NCBI GenBank assembly: GCA_037127255.1
Contig: JBANSL010000009.1
Span: 33,873,475 to 33,937,474, forward strand
Source: Persicaria tinctoria
Lineage: Eukaryota; Streptophyta; Magnoliopsida; Caryophyllales; Polygonaceae
Direction: 5' to 3'
Length of the DNA stretch: 64,000 nt
The position numbers and the translations under genes were made by a program. Position 1 is the stretch's first letter, and each line of letters opens with the position of its first letter. The notes below the pieces were generated by a model. It did no database searches. It saw only the letters and a program-made list of their open reading frames with translations, and was not told the DNA's origin. Shown in pieces: positions 44,154-56,458 of the stretch.

Positions 44154-47100
44154 CTACCCGGCAGCATCCTTACGGATGAGGTCAGAGAGACCTGAATTAT
44201 TGTAAATATCGACTCCCCTAGCAGAGTGGCAAAGGTGTGCAACCTTATCAGCCACTCTATTGCCATTTCGGGGAACATAAAAGAAGGTAACTTCTTTCAA
44301 AGTCGATAAAAGAGTTTTAATGTCAGATAATATAAGTTCGACTTCCCAAGGACATTTAGTGGGGTTGTTTAGATAATTTATGATGATGCTGGAGTCTCCC
44401 TCGATTTGAAGTTTGTCTATTCGGAGTCCTAAGGCGTGTTGGATCCCCAATTTTAAGGCAAGCGCTTCCGCTTTGAGGGCGCTTTGCTTTCCTAACTTTT
44501 GATAGCATATGGTAATAGGTCTGCCTTCCCAATCACGTAAAATAGCTCCCGCTAAGCTGTCTAAATTATGAAGAGAGGACCCATCAAAATTTAATTTAAG
44601 GGTGCCAGTTGGAGGTTTTCGCCATCGCACAGTACGGTTGTTGTGTTTCTTCTTTGTTTGCCTTGGTGTTGGTGCATTCAACGTGTTTTCCTCATCGAAT
44701 TCACTCTCTGTCTTAAAAGTTCTGCCCCAATTTAGTATGTGTGTTTTAATCAGTTGAATTGCGGCCTCCCTACTTGGGATGAGAACTTGTCTGAATATAT
44801 ATTGATTGCGAATGTACCAAGCGGTCCACCAGGCAAAACCTAGGTCACACTTAGCCTTCGGGGTGAGATTGTTCCCAAGAAATGCTAGGATCGGTTTAAT
44901 TTCTCGAGATTGTTGTATCATACCTTTAATGGTTGAGCCAACCCGAGGGGGCAGCTGGAAAAGCGAGCACACATACGGACATTCGAACAAGAAGTGGGTG
45001 TCATCTTCCGTGGGCCCATTACATAGGCTGCAGTTTGATGGGACAGGAACCCCCCGAGAAGCCAGTCTAGACGATGTAGGGAGCCCGTCTTGGCATACTT
45101 TCCATAAAAAGTTTTTTATCTTGGGCGGAGTATTAATTTTCCATATCCAGTTATTGATGTCAACATTGGAATCTGTGTGTGATGTGATTAGCTTATAGGC
45201 ACTCGAAGTCGTAAACCAACCAGCCCGGTCGGACCACCAATACAGGCGATCCTCAATAGAGGAAATCGGAAGTGGGATGTCCAATATTTCAGACACTATG
45301 AAGGGTGGAAGCACACTGTTGAGTTTCTCCTCCCACCATTTCCCTCCTAGGATATAGTCACTGACAGTTTCCTCAATGTTGCCATCTACAGGCCAAACGT
45401 CCCTAGAATATAGCGAGGACGTTGTGATCCAATTATTTGTCCAAAATTTGGCAGAGCGCCCGTTTCCTATGGACCAAATCAGTCCTGATTTGAATTTCTC
45501 CATTAGGCTAACCATTTTCGCCCATTGCCATGATGTATCCCCGTGTTTTTTGTATTCCAGAATGTTCGTATTTTGAAGATACTTATGTCTGATAAGTGAA
45601 ACCCAACTGTTGTTTGGTTCGGCTAAGATTTTCCATAGTAACTTCATTTGGAGTGCTTCATTCATTTCTCTAGACTTCCGAAGCCCTAGACCCCCATTTT
45701 TTTTGGGTCTACAAATCCTATCCTAACCGATAAGAGGTCGGTGTTGGAGGTCTTTGTTCCAAAAGAATGTTCTGTTAATTTGATCAAGCTCTTTGTGTAC
45801 TGAATTGGGTAGCATAAAGCTTTGCATTATGTAAAGTGGTTTGGCAGACAGGTTTGAATTGATAAGGGTTGCCCGACCTTGGTGTGATAGCGCGTGAGCA
45901 CGCCATTTTCTTAATTGTTCTCTAGATTGACAGATGATGTCTTCGAAAGTTTGTTTGTTCACTTTACCATTAATAATAGGACAACCGAGATATTTTTCCA
46001 GTGAGACTTCATTTGTAATGTTCAAGCGGCTACGGAGTTCAGTAATTCTGGAGCTTGAGATCCCCTTGGTGGCTTGGAAGCTTGACTTTTGATAGTTCAC
46101 TTTTTGACCAGAAATCTTACAATAAGCATCTACTATTGTTCTAACTTTGTGAGCAACATCCAAGCTGCCTTTTGTGAAAATGATGATGTCATCTGCAAAG
46201 GAAAGAAATGGGACCCGGGGACCGTGTCTTCCGAAACGGAAACCAATAGGGCTACTATCCAAGATTGACTCATCAAAGAGTTTTCGTGCTAGGATTTCGG
46301 CCCCTAGGATGAATAGAAAAGGAGATAGGGGGTCTCCTTGCCTGAGTCCACGGGAGGGGAAGAAAACTTCCGTGGGACCGTTTTTTACCAGTACTGAAAA
46401 CGACATCGTTGTGACACATTCCATAATCCAAGAGATGAAGGTGGAGTGGAATCCAAATTTTTCTAGAACCTTCATAGTAAAGTTCCAATCGACTCTATCA
46501 TACGCTTTTTCCATATCTAGTTTAATTGGAAGCCATCCCTCACAACCCTTTCGTGATCTGAAGGAATGGAAGATTTCATGCGCTATTAACACATTGTCTT
46601 GGATGGCTCTATCAGACACGAACGCACCTTGAATGAATTAGCCTGCCAATGACAGTTTTGATTCTTTCTGTCAAGATTTTTGAGATTACTTTATACAGAT
46701 TAGAGCAAAGACTGATAGGTCTGTAGTGATTCGTGTTGGTCGGGTTGTCTCGCTTAGGAAGGAGTGAGATGAACGTATGGTTTAGTTGTTTCAGAAGTTT
46801 GCCAGAGTGAAAGAAACCCTTAACAGCTTTGATAATGGATTGGCCAACGATATCCCAATACTTTTTATAAAATTCCACTGTAAAGCCATCGGGACCTGGT
46901 GATTTGTTGTGTCCAAGACTGAACACAGCCGCTTTAATTTCACTGTTTGAGGGTGGTCGAATGAGAAAGACATTTTCCTCATGGGTGATTGAAAGATTGA
47001 TTAGATTTAGCATTTCATTCAAGAGTTGGTCATCTGTAGCCTCCTTTTTGAATCTTTTCTCCAAATCGTTTTTGATTTCGTTTCTGACATTTTCCTCACC

Positions 47101-48279
47101 TATTATCAATGTGCCATCAGCGGAGGTAATATTGCGGATTTGTTTCCTATACCTACGCCCGGAGGCAACTCGGTGGAAGTATGTTGTGTTTGTATCTGAA
47201 AGTTTAAGATGTTTTGTTTTAGCTCGTTGGTTCCAAAATGTTTTTTGGAAAAGAAGCAGTTTCTCCTTTTTTGTGATGAGATTTCTCTCTCTTGTGTTAT
47301 TTGACCTGGTGTTACCCTCCGACGTGGAAGATTGGATATTGAGGAGGTCAATCTCAATCTCTTGTAATTGACGAAAGATGTTTCCAAAGGTGCGCTTATT
47401 CCATTCTTTGGCTTTTTTCTTTAAAATTTTATGTTTAAACATTAGTTGATACATAGATGAACCAAGACAATTTGCTCTCCATGATTGTTTAACTAAATTC
47501 CTGAAATCCTTCCGATGGAGCCAAGCGTTCTCAAACTTAAAGGGGGGAGCTTTAAAGACTGAACCACAATCTAGAGTAATCGAAATGGGGCAGTGATCAG
47601 ATGAAGAAAACGCCCCATTGTGCGTTATTAGGTTTGGGAATCTCTGAATTATCCGGTGATGGACCATCACCCGATCAAGTTTTTCACGAATATTTCCTTC
47701 CTCGTCTTGGCTTTTTCTCCGGGTGAAGGGGTTCCCGAAGGTGGGGAGATCTTCAAGAGCACAATCATTTTTAAATTGTAGTAGTCGTGTGAAGCGAGCA
47801 GAGCGGGGGAAGGCTCCACCCAACTTGTCGTTGTTGCATAGAATTTCATTCAGGTCGCCAATAATCATACAGGGAGCTGGTGAGTTAATTGCTATGGATG
47901 TCAAGGTATTCCAGAACGAGTCTTTCTCATGAGGGTTTGGAGGTGCATATACAAATAGTATAAGCATAGTGAACCTATCATTGATGTTTTCATACCGCAG
48001 ACCGATGATCCGGGGCAGATGGATTTGAATCGAAATGATCTCGTTAGCTAGTTGATAAGATTTCCATAGGATGCCCAGGCCCCCGGATCGCCCGGAAGCT
48101 GGGGACCAAATGGCCTCATCAAAACCCGCCGCTTTCCACAACTTGTCTTCCGGAACCGTTTCCGATTTTGTTTCCGCTAGAGCGATAAGATGGATTTGCT
48201 CGTTTTTGCACTTGCTATCTATTTCTGTCCAAAATGTTGTCTTCCTAATCCCTCTACAATTCCAGTAAGTGACTTTCAT
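44154..48279 (-). pseudogene. LINE-B ORF2: endonuclease, reverse transcriptase, zf-RVT, RNase H
   Basis: Three open stretches. From 48279 to 46612: APE endonuclease (TYWNCRGI, LAETK, IGDLNEIL, SSSDHCPI) and the start of RT (FISLLPKRDNP, NHYRPISLCS). A frameshift near 46620 leads to 46619-45723: VSDRAIQDN, LDMEKAYDRVDW, GLRQGDPLSPF, catalytic FADD, WRAHALSHQGRATLIN. A TAG at 45723-45725 in place of Trp precedes 45665-44154: GGLGLRKSREMNEALQMKLLW, zf-RVT (PPKIKNFLWK, CSLCNG..HFLFECP) and RNase H (LNFDGSS, KAEALALKLG, IEGDSSIIINYL, NRVADKVAHLCHS). About 1370 codons, full length for the family. Confidence 0.9.
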
Positions 48280-48302
48280 TTACAACCGTTGGGGGTGTGA
48301 GG

Positions 48303-50789
48303 CTAGGATTTTGCGGACCACACACCTAAAGGCCAATGTACTGATGAGTTGTGTCTACTGGAGGGTTTGTGTAACGTGATGGTGTGCAAGAGCATCATGG
48401 AGTTGTAATGCAGTTTAGTATACCAATTACCACAATTATTAATTTGTATCACTAATGGAGACATATTGGACCCATAAGATCCGAGCATAGCCGTTTCTGG
48501 AAGGGCCAAAGTGAAGTTTGATTGCAGGTGTCTAAGAACGCCCATCGCCCGGAGACACCAATTGCGAGAGGAGTCCACCCAAATCAGGCAAGACTGAATA
48601 TGCGCCTTACACCATCCAAGTTCTACCGACAACCAGCGCCAAACGAGCCCTGTGAATAACATGTATTGCTTGAGTGCAGTCCCCCGTTTAGCAAGCTTTA
48701 TACTTACATCTAGAAAGTAACAACTGTAAGGCTTAAATTTATTCAAAAGTTCATGTTTAGCATATGTTGTGTAAAGAATTAATTGAGGGGGTATATGCCT
48801 ACTAAGCCTCATAATAAAACGATTACTCCTTTGAAACAAGCAGACAAAGGCATTACACCTGTCACGTACAACATTTGCTAGAGGTTGATAAATATTAAAA
48901 CAATTGTGAGGTAAATCATTATAAAACAATGGACTAATACAAGTCAAAGTGTTATTAATTTGGAACAAGTCCGGATGTTGGAACAAGTCCGGATGGAGGA
49001 TCAAGGCCCCGGTTCGAATAAAAGAAGGCAGTAAACCTCTCCAAACCGAAAGCTCTTCTAGAATATACAAGTTTGCACAAAACAAAAATGAATGGGAGCA
49101 TAACCAGAGCATCATAAAAGTAGTGTACGAGATCGATTAGGAGAAGATCCTCTCCGCCAAGTTAGGCCACGCCAATGCAAGATAATACACTAAAAGAATT
49201 CTGAATCTATCAGCTGAGAAACCAGAAATCATATAGTTGTTTTCCAATTCTGAACACAAGCAATTTGTAGTGTATGTTGGGAGATCAGCAGAAGAAAATC
49301 TGTTAAGACGAGAGTATCTTACAGGAGGAATGAGAGCAACACGCCCAAGATACATAGGATGTAAGATACTCGATTCCAGACCGATGGCTGAGACCCAAGT
49401 AATAATCGATAGTGTTCTAGATAGCAGAACACGCTGCAACCAAAACCAATAGCCTTGGCAAAGCGCCAAAATGGGCATCGAAAAGTAAGGATAACAAGAC
49501 ACAAATGAAGGCCAACCTTCATACAACAACTTTACTAGGTGATAACTTACATGACAACAGATTAGATAGGCAAATGCTTGGGGTTTCTTTTTGCAAGGAG
49601 AAGCTAGATACACTCCTTTGTTCTCTTTTAAACTCATTGATTTACAAATAATTGGCCACACCAATTTACTTGACCAATAGTACAAGAAAGGATTTTGCAG
49701 GTAAAGATCACTCCACACACAGGGTAGATCAAAACCAAACCATAGCTTCATTTTACCAATAGAAGAGATTGTGTATCTTCGACAAGATTTGCAATGGCAT
49801 AACCACTTACTTGAAGAATTTGTATCCGAACCCTTCGGAGCGAATGATGTCGGGTCAGATTTGTAGGGGGTACCAACGAGCATACCCTGATATGAGCAAG
49901 AGAAGATCACCAAAGGGATGTAAGGGGTGAAAACAACAACCCGCTGCCAGACCATGTTAGTATCCCACTTCATCAATATGATACAAAGAAATTCGATCAC
50001 GAGATAATATGAAATATTCTTTAATCGATCCGTATTGATCAAAGGTTGTTTAGCCTCATGAAGAGGGTTTGGGCCCGAAAATCGGGGGGTAGGGGGTGAA
50101 GAGGCATAAGCCTCTAACACCGAGATTTTATGACGAGCAGAAATTGGTGACAACCCTTTATAGATAGCATACCTGGGCGAGAGCTCACTCACAAGGAGGA
50201 GATGTTCATCGAAGCCGACCGACGTATTGAAGCCCAGAGACATGGGATCCGCCAAGCCCAGAGACATGGGATCCGCCAGGAGGGTGTTGATGGTCAGCCC
50301 CAGTGCGGGAGCCGACGGTTTGTTAACCCCAATTGCAAAAACCAGGGACTTTTGAAGAACTATTTTGAGCTCCATCGACCACCGACCGCCAGACCAAAAA
50401 AGACCTTCGACGGAGCCACGTCCACAACGAACACACGAACGGAGAACCCACCTCGGACAGCCCCCAGAGCGATCCCTTTTCTTCCTCTTTCTATAATCCT
50501 TCCCCACCTTGATTCCATTTCCATTGGACTGCAGAAACTCGGATCTAAGTCCGATCGAAACCCAATCTTTGCCCCATTTGATAAAGATTTTTAGAAGTTG
50601 ATGGCTAATAGAAGCGGGATTGGCAATCGACATGGCATCTATGGATGATATTTGGCTGAAACTCGCCGAGAATCGTCGAGTTTCCTTGGATTGGAGGTAA
50701 CCATGTAACGAAGGTTTGGGGCTCGGATGAGCAGATTTGGGGGCACGTGTGAATGGGGTTAGGCGCGTTCTCCATGAGGCCGTGACCAT
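48303..50789 (-). pseudogene. LINE-B ORF1 position: 829-codon frame without a recognised domain
   Basis: A single minus-strand frame from ATG at 50789 to a stop at 48303, with one TAA at 49137-49139, placed exactly where ORF1 belongs. The first ~75 residues (RAPKSAHPSPKPSLHG, ETRRFSASFSQISSI) look like an ordinary plant LINE ORF1 start. The rest is rich in Leu, Ser, Cys, Tyr and Trp, and I cannot find DUF4283, an RRM or a CCHC knuckle. Two short tandem repeats keep the frame: ADPMSLGL at about 50240 (21-bp unit) and HPDLFQ at about 48970 (18-bp unit). It could be a divergent ORF1, captured host sequence, or a frame kept open by chance; the length argues against chance. Confidence 0.55.
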
Positions 50790-50821
50790 CGGGGCTATTG
50801 TTTTATAACATATAATATAAT

Positions 50822-51220
50822 GTATCCATATTTAACAAACATGAGTAAAGTCTTGTAAAAATATATAAATATCTAACAAATTGGGTAAATCTTATCTTGG
50901 GGATATATTTCTATATTTTATTACTTAATGGAAAAAAAAATTCAGTTGGTTAAAAATACTATGATTAAGGAGAATGCGACACATGATATAAATGACTTCT
51001 TCTTTATTATATATAATAATAGATATAATAGATACGGAGTAATAGATTCGCATCTTATATACCCAAAAATTATTATTTTTAAAAAAATGTATCAAATATA
51101 GTAAAAGTTGGTGCTTATGTATAAAGATATATATTTTAGCATATGGTAAAAAAAATTTAGGGAACTTTAAAAAGACAACATGCCATTTTAAATTCCATTA
51201 TTTACAGACCGTTGTGTAAT
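50822..51220. other. AT-rich sequence, nothing identified
   Basis: No ORF, repeat or structural signal supported beyond A/T runs. Confidence 0.4.
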
Positions 51221-51221
51221 T

Positions 51222-51442
51222 AGTGGGTGCTCAAGCCTTCATTGGTTTGAGCGAGCCTGCCTGGTGGCTTGCCGCATGACTTTAATTAGTAGGTGCTCAA
51301 GCCTTCATTGGCTTGAGTGAGCATGTCCGGTGGCTTGTCGGATGGCTTACCCGGTTCGCGTCATTTGCAGGCTAGGGCTCGGACCCGTGGGGGATTAGTC
51401 GACAACCTCGGAACCCCCACGTCACAAAAAAAGAAAAAAAAA
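51222..51442 (+). mobile_element. Possible SINE with an internal ~65-bp duplication
   Basis: Two adjacent copies of TAATTAGTGGGTGCTCAAGC...GGTGGCTTG. They are followed by CCCGGTTCGCGTC (B-box-like), GGGGGATTAGTCGAC, a motif resembling the shared 3' domain of many plant SINEs, and an A-rich tail at 51427-51442. The 5' A-box is not clear and no TSD was confirmed. Confidence 0.4.
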
Positions 51443-51540
51443 CTATGCCTATATATATTTTTAATCTATATTTAGTGAAATTTCAAAGTGAATTTCAAAT
51501 TTTAAGTCCAGATTCCAGATTGGAATTGGAATTGGAATGT

Positions 51541-52555
51541 GGAAGATAAATTAATATGGAAATACAATAAGGATGGTATATTCACAACAAAATCGATTTT
51601 TCACACCCATAGAAATAATGATACTAGCACGGAGGGTTACGATTGGATATGGAAACTCAATATCCCTCCCCGAACTCGCAATCTTATTTAGAAAAAATTG
51701 TTACTGATGGATTAGCAACAAAGGTAAGATTAAATAAGTTCATCAAGAGAGTACCTTCTCAATGCTGTCTATGTAACCTAGATAATGAAGTTGCCTCCCA
51801 TCTCCTACTAAAATGCCCGATAACAAGGACAATAATAAGTACATATGAACAGTCTGGTCATAGACAATTTGTGGGAAATCCAACTGTCTCAATAAATGAT
51901 ATAAACCAAATTAGGAAAATCAACCCCCACTTTGATGAGATTTGCGCTATTTGGCAAAACATCTGGGAAGCAAGAATCTCAGTCATATTAAAAAAAAAAA
52001 GGAAAATGCCACTGCAATTGTGCAAAAAACTATAAATAATATAAATGAATGGAAGGATGCTCAAACTAAGTTAATATCCGCTGGGAAAAAACGGCAAGGC
52101 ACAAACATAAAATGGACTAAACCTTCTAGGGATGTGATCAAAATAAATGTAGATGACTCCATTAAAGGGATCAGTACTTCTAACTGAATCCCTTGTGTTA
52201 TGTGCATGATTAGAACTAGCCCAAAGAAGAGGCTGGAAGAATATCATAATTGAAGGAGATATCTTGACGGTGATCAAGGCACTTGCAGACAATTCAAGGA
52301 TACCATGGGAGATCTTCAGAGTAATTGAAAAGATTGGAAGACTCAAAACAACATTCTCATTGGTACATTTCCGACACTACTTCAGAGAGGCCAACTTACC
52401 TGCAGATTTTATAGCTAAGAATAAACTCAATTCTAATTCTTGGACCCTCCCTTTGAACATGGAGCTATCTAACATTATCCGTTGGTAAGATCAAGGATGA
52501 TCTTTACGTGCAAAGATATTCTAATTTTTGCCTACTGAAGAAAAAAAAAAAAAAA
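51541..52555 (+). pseudogene. LINE-C: 5'-truncated LINE, zf-RVT and partial RNase H
   Basis: Plus-strand translation gives DGIFTTKSIFHTHRNN, WKLNIPPRTRNLI and then zf-RVT (RVPSQCCLCNLDNEVASHLLLKCP), followed by an RNase H start (KINVDDS). The middle of RNase H is missing. The frame then resumes in another phase with GWKNIIIEGDILTVIKAL and FREANLPADFIAKNK. A poly(A) run of 15 at 52541-52555 marks the 3' end. Opposite orientation to LINE-A and LINE-B, and of a different family by sequence. Confidence 0.78.
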
Positions 52556-52970
52556 GTGGGGAATCATTCATTATGTATCTTGTTTGTTCATAATAAAGTT
52601 TTTCCTTTTTAGGCTTTTTGATGATCCATTGAATTCACTCATTTGGTCTTTTGATCATTTTTTGTTTTGTTTTGCATTGTTCCCTTTCCTTTATTGATCA
52701 CTGTCTGTTCGTAAATGTCAAATCGTGCCCGAAAAATGAAGGATGATGAAAGTGTAGGGTTTACATCGTGTGCTTTGTCTAAATGGTTTGGTATATATTT
52801 TGAAATTAATTCACATTAATATTATATATCTTCCAATTATATACCATGCTATGTGTCTATTGCAATGATTCCATATGTTTCTCGTATTATTTAGGAACCG
52901 TACTTTATGTATGCAAAATGATGGCAACCGTACCTTATGTTACTATATTTGATAAGCATATTTAGGGTAC
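52556..52970. other. AT-rich flank, nothing identified
   Basis: No coding or structural signal seen. The last bases before the next element are its TSD. Confidence 0.4.
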
Positions 52971-52978
52971 GTAGTATT

Positions 52979-53769
52979 CAGGGCCGTCCAATCAATTTCG
53001 GAGGCCCTATTCAAAATTTTATTAATGATAAATTTCAAGTAAAAATTTCGTCTTTTCTTTAACCAAATATCTTTTATGTTAAAATTTTTATATTATTTTT
53101 GTTAATTAAAATTTAATTTCTTTATTGCATTTTATGGATAGATAATATATATAAAGTTTTTCATTAAATCATATTTTTTATTAAAATTTTAGATTATTCG
53201 TGTGAACATTTAATCACTTTAATGTTTTTCACACCATCATTAAAACAGAAACATAAATATCGAAGTATGAGATAATGCAATTAAAAAAATACATTTTAAT
53301 GAAAACGAAGGTAAAGAACGACGATATCTCTTATATTAAAAGTTTGAGATTATTTTTTGTAAACATTTAATTGATTTAGTATAGTTTATTCAATAAAAAT
53401 AAATACTATATATAAATTTGTAAATTGAATCAAATTTTGCATTAAAAAATTTAGATTATTTTTTGTTGATATTTAATCAATTTAACATATTTTTCAAAAA
53501 ATCTTTAAAATAGAAATATAAAACTAAATATGGGAAAGTGCAATAAAAAAGAAAGGCTAGAAAAGTGTTTTGGTGGAGGATCGAACTCGCACTCCTTGAC
53601 GGATTACACAATAAGCACATTTCCATCCTTTGAACCATGCTGCCATCCCGCATAAGTGATACACTGTCATCCTTTATTATATACTAAACAAAAATTATTA
53701 AACCGAGGCCCCAAACAATCAGAGGCCCTGAGCGATCGCCCACTTTGCCCTTGCCCAGGACCGGCACTG
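52979..53769. mobile_element. hAT-2, non-autonomous hAT element
   Basis: Perfect 8-bp TSD GTAGTATT at 52971-52978 and 53770-53777. Terminal inverted repeats CAGGGCCGTCC and CAGTGCCGGTCC, with AGGCCC subterminal motifs (GGAGGCCCTATTC left; GAGGCCCCAAACAATC right). The 791-bp interior is AT-rich with three loose repeats of TTAGATTATTTTTTGT and no transposase. A block at 53573-53650 (GAGGATCGAACTCGCA...CCATGCTGCC) resembles decayed tRNA T-arm sequence. Confidence 0.85.
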
Positions 53770-53777
53770 GTAGTATT

Positions 53778-54069
53778 GATATGGTTTCAAATCATATGAA
53801 TTTCTAAATCTATTAGTTGGATGTTTTAAATGAAAAAGTTATGCATATCAAATACAATCTACCTGTTTTATACGCGTTTCATGGTGACAAATTCATGATT
53901 CAATTCAGATTTTATATAGATAATTTAAATCTAGATAATTTCAAGTTACAGGGAGTATAAGTTTAACACAAACGAATTCATGAACCGTTATAGATAATTT
54001 CAAGTTTTAGATAAATTTTTTCAAGTTTGGAATTTGAACTCTTTGTAAAAGTTTTTTTTCTAGCAAGTT
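53778..54069. other. AT-rich sequence upstream of the copia remnant
   Basis: Two related phrases with TAGATAATTTCAAGTT occur at about 53933 and 53991. Nothing else identified. Confidence 0.35.
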
Positions 54070-54168
54070 GGGTATATTATCCGATTATTGGGAGAGTAAG
54101 TGTAAATAAGTGGAATTTGAGGGTAGCTGGTTGTAATTAAGAGGAAAGTGATGAAAGTCGGTTACAGG

Positions 54169-54706
54169 TAGGGGTGGGCACGGGACGGGACGGGACGGGA
54201 TTGGGCCGGGACGGGACTCGTCCTGCGAAATTTTTACGGGACGGGATTGACACTTTTTTTTTCGAGACGGGATCGGGACGGGATGGTGTCTAGACGAGAC
54301 GGGATCGGGACGAGACGGGCCTTGTCCCGCAAATAAAAATAATAAAATATTATATAAATTTGCAAAGTGAAAAGTGCTTTCATAATTCATTAATTTGTAT
54401 AATATCTTGAATACGATATTCTTCTCAACTACAGTATTCAATAATAATAATATTATTATTATTAATATTAATATTATAATACCATTATTAATTCATACAA
54501 TGATTGCATAATTAATTATAATGTTCAACATATTTGGATACATTATCTTACTAGATCGAGACGGAAAGGAATTGAGACGAGATTCACCAGATACTGTCTC
54601 ATTAGTCATTATTGATTGATAGTTGGGAAGAATACCGTATTTAGCTATTTGCCTCTTGTAGCACTAAATGGGTATAATAATAATAATAATGCCACGTTAT
54701 AATTAA

Positions 54707-54739
<33 letters not shown>

Positions 54740-55078
54740 TTTTTTTTGTTATTATTATAAAATAATTATACTTTACAAGAAAAAAAATATAATATGATAT
54801 AATAATATAATAATAATGATAATAATTTTATTATAAATTAATATTATTATTAAATTATAATATAATATTATATAATAATATTATTATTATCAATTATTAT
54901 TATAAATTGAAAATTATTATTATAATTATAAATAATATTTGCTCAAATAATAATAATATTATTATTATAAACAAATATTATTATTATTATAAATGGAAGA
55001 TTATGATTATAATTATAATTATAATATTTGCTCAAAATAATAATACTAATAATATATTATTATTATTCTATAATATTA

Positions 55079-55151
<73 letters not shown>

Positions 55152-55304
55152 ATAAGAATAGGAGTTTACAAAGAATTAGTGGGGAGCCGAGAGACAATCT
55201 GGGCCCCCACTCCTTTAGCAATAGAAAACCCCACCCTAATGAAAATATGAGCTGCATTATGAGCCCCTATATCGTGAGCGTGTGAAAATATGAGCTGCAT
55301 TATG

Positions 55305-55374
<70 letters not shown>

Positions 55375-55545
55375 GCGGGACGGGACGGGATTTGCGGGAT
55401 CCCACCGGGATCGTCCCGCGTTTCGTCCCGCATAATTTTTGCGGGACAGGATCGGGACGGGATTCGCTATTTTGTCCTGAATCCCACCGGGATCGGGACG
55501 GGACCGGGACGGGATCGAGATTTGCGGGATTTGTGCCCACCCGTA
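54169..55545. mobile_element. hAT-3, non-autonomous hAT with CGGGA arrays and TTA microsatellites
   Basis: Perfect 8-bp TSD GTTACAGG at 54161-54168 and 55546-55553. TIRs TAGGGGTGGGCAC and TACGGGTGGGCAC. Subterminal regions are tandem CGGGA(C/T) pentamers on the plus strand at the left and at the right (GCGGGACGGGACGGGAT). The centre is almost entirely ATT/TTA repeats. No coding capacity. Confidence 0.87.
54667..55372. repeat. Long imperfect (ATT/TTA)n microsatellite region
   Basis: Includes pure runs at about 55077-55150 and 55302-55372, with two copies of GAAAATATGAGCTGCATTATGA at about 55240 and 55285. ORFs of Ile, Tyr or Asn repeats here are artefacts of the triplet. Confidence 0.9.
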
Positions 55546-55642
55546 GTTACAGGTATATGTTAGGAGTGGTTGTAATAGAAAGACGAGTTGATTCATTTCA
55601 TCTCAATATAGAAATATGAAAACCTAAACCCCTCTCTTGATA

Positions 55643-55652
55643 TGGTATCAGA
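55643..55652 (+). other. Copia primer-binding site (tRNA-iMet type)
   Basis: TGGTATCAGA directly after CCCCTCTCTTGATA, the LTR end. Matches the initiator-Met complement common to plant copia elements. Confidence 0.7.
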
Positions 55653-55760
55653 TCAGTAAGAAAATAATATTTGAAATTCCTGAATTGTGCTTGATTTCTT
55701 TTTTTTGTTCCCTACGTTTTTGGTAATCACTTGTTTATAATTGAAATCGGAAGTGTTATC

Positions 55761-56458
55761 ATGGAGGATTGCATGAATTCAGATCCAAGGAACTCTGTAT
55801 CGAACTCTACTTTACAGATGAATCTCAGTGATCCATTGTCACTATCGAGCTTAGATCATCCAGAAGCAAAGATTGTCGCTATGCAATTCAACGACAACAA
55901 TTTTCTGATATGGAGAAGGGGTGTATGTATGGCTTTGGGAGCAAAGAACAAGCTAGGCTTCACCAATATATGGTTCTTGCAAGAAATCGAAGGTTTGAAG
56001 CGAAGACATACAAAAATGGATCCGCGCTGATTTCATGGTCCATTGTTGGATCTTGAATATGATGGTAAGTTCCATCTCTAGAAGCCTTATGTATGTCGAT
56101 TCATCTAAGCAATTGTAGGAAGAAATCTGTGAGAGATATTGCCAAGCTAATGGTCCTATGATCTATCAACAAAAGAGGAATTTAAGCAATTTGTCTCGGT
56201 CCTATGATCTATCAACAAATGAAAAAAGTGTGTGGGATGAACATCGGGTTTGGAAGTGTTCTTGCGGAGCACTGAGCAAGTATTATTGTCGTCTCCTCAA
56301 AAAGGTCTAGGACACAGAGAACGGGAACAAGTTGATCCAGTTCATTATGGGACTTGATGATGTATGTGAGCCTACAAGAAACCAGTTGTTGTATATGGAT
56401 CTGATACCAAGCGCGAACAAGGCCTATTACATTTTGCAGCAAATTGAGAGCAGTGCTC
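55761..56458 (+). pseudogene. Copia gag (gag_pre/UBN2-type), broken
   Basis: Opens at ATG 55761: LSDPLSLSSLDHPEAKIVAMQFNDNN, then ALGAKNKLGF, a standard copia gag N-terminus. Frameshifts near 55960-56030 and stops at about 56118 and 56309 follow; later pieces ANGPMIYQQKRNLSNL and KLIQFIMGLDDVCEPTRNQLL belong to the same domain. The ORF is cut at IESSA by the Gypsy-2 LTR. Confidence 0.75.

Larger units (their letters stand above)
44118..50804 (-). mobile_element. LINE-B: full-length L1-type LINE
   Basis: Flanked by an exact 17-bp TSD, ATAACATATAATATAAT, at 44101-44117 and 50805-50821. The left end carries the T run of the poly(A) tail. On the minus strand ORF1 (50789-48303) is followed after a 23-bp gap by ORF2 (48279-44154). 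At 6.7 kb it is a complete element. ORF2 has only one frameshift and one nonsense codon, so it is younger than LINE-A. Confidence 0.88.
54070..56458 (+). mobile_element. Copia LTR-retrotransposon remnant (LTR part, PBS, gag)
   Basis: Sequence on both sides of hAT-3 (about 54090-54168 and 55554-55640) reads as one LTR 3' portion, ending before a tRNA-iMet primer site and a copia-type gag. Upstream LTR border not located. Downstream the element is cut by Gypsy-2 at 56459. Confidence 0.7.

Noticed and set aside
54907..55540. ORFs of poly-Ile, poly-Tyr and poly-Asn
   Set aside because: Direct products of TTA/ATT microsatellites.
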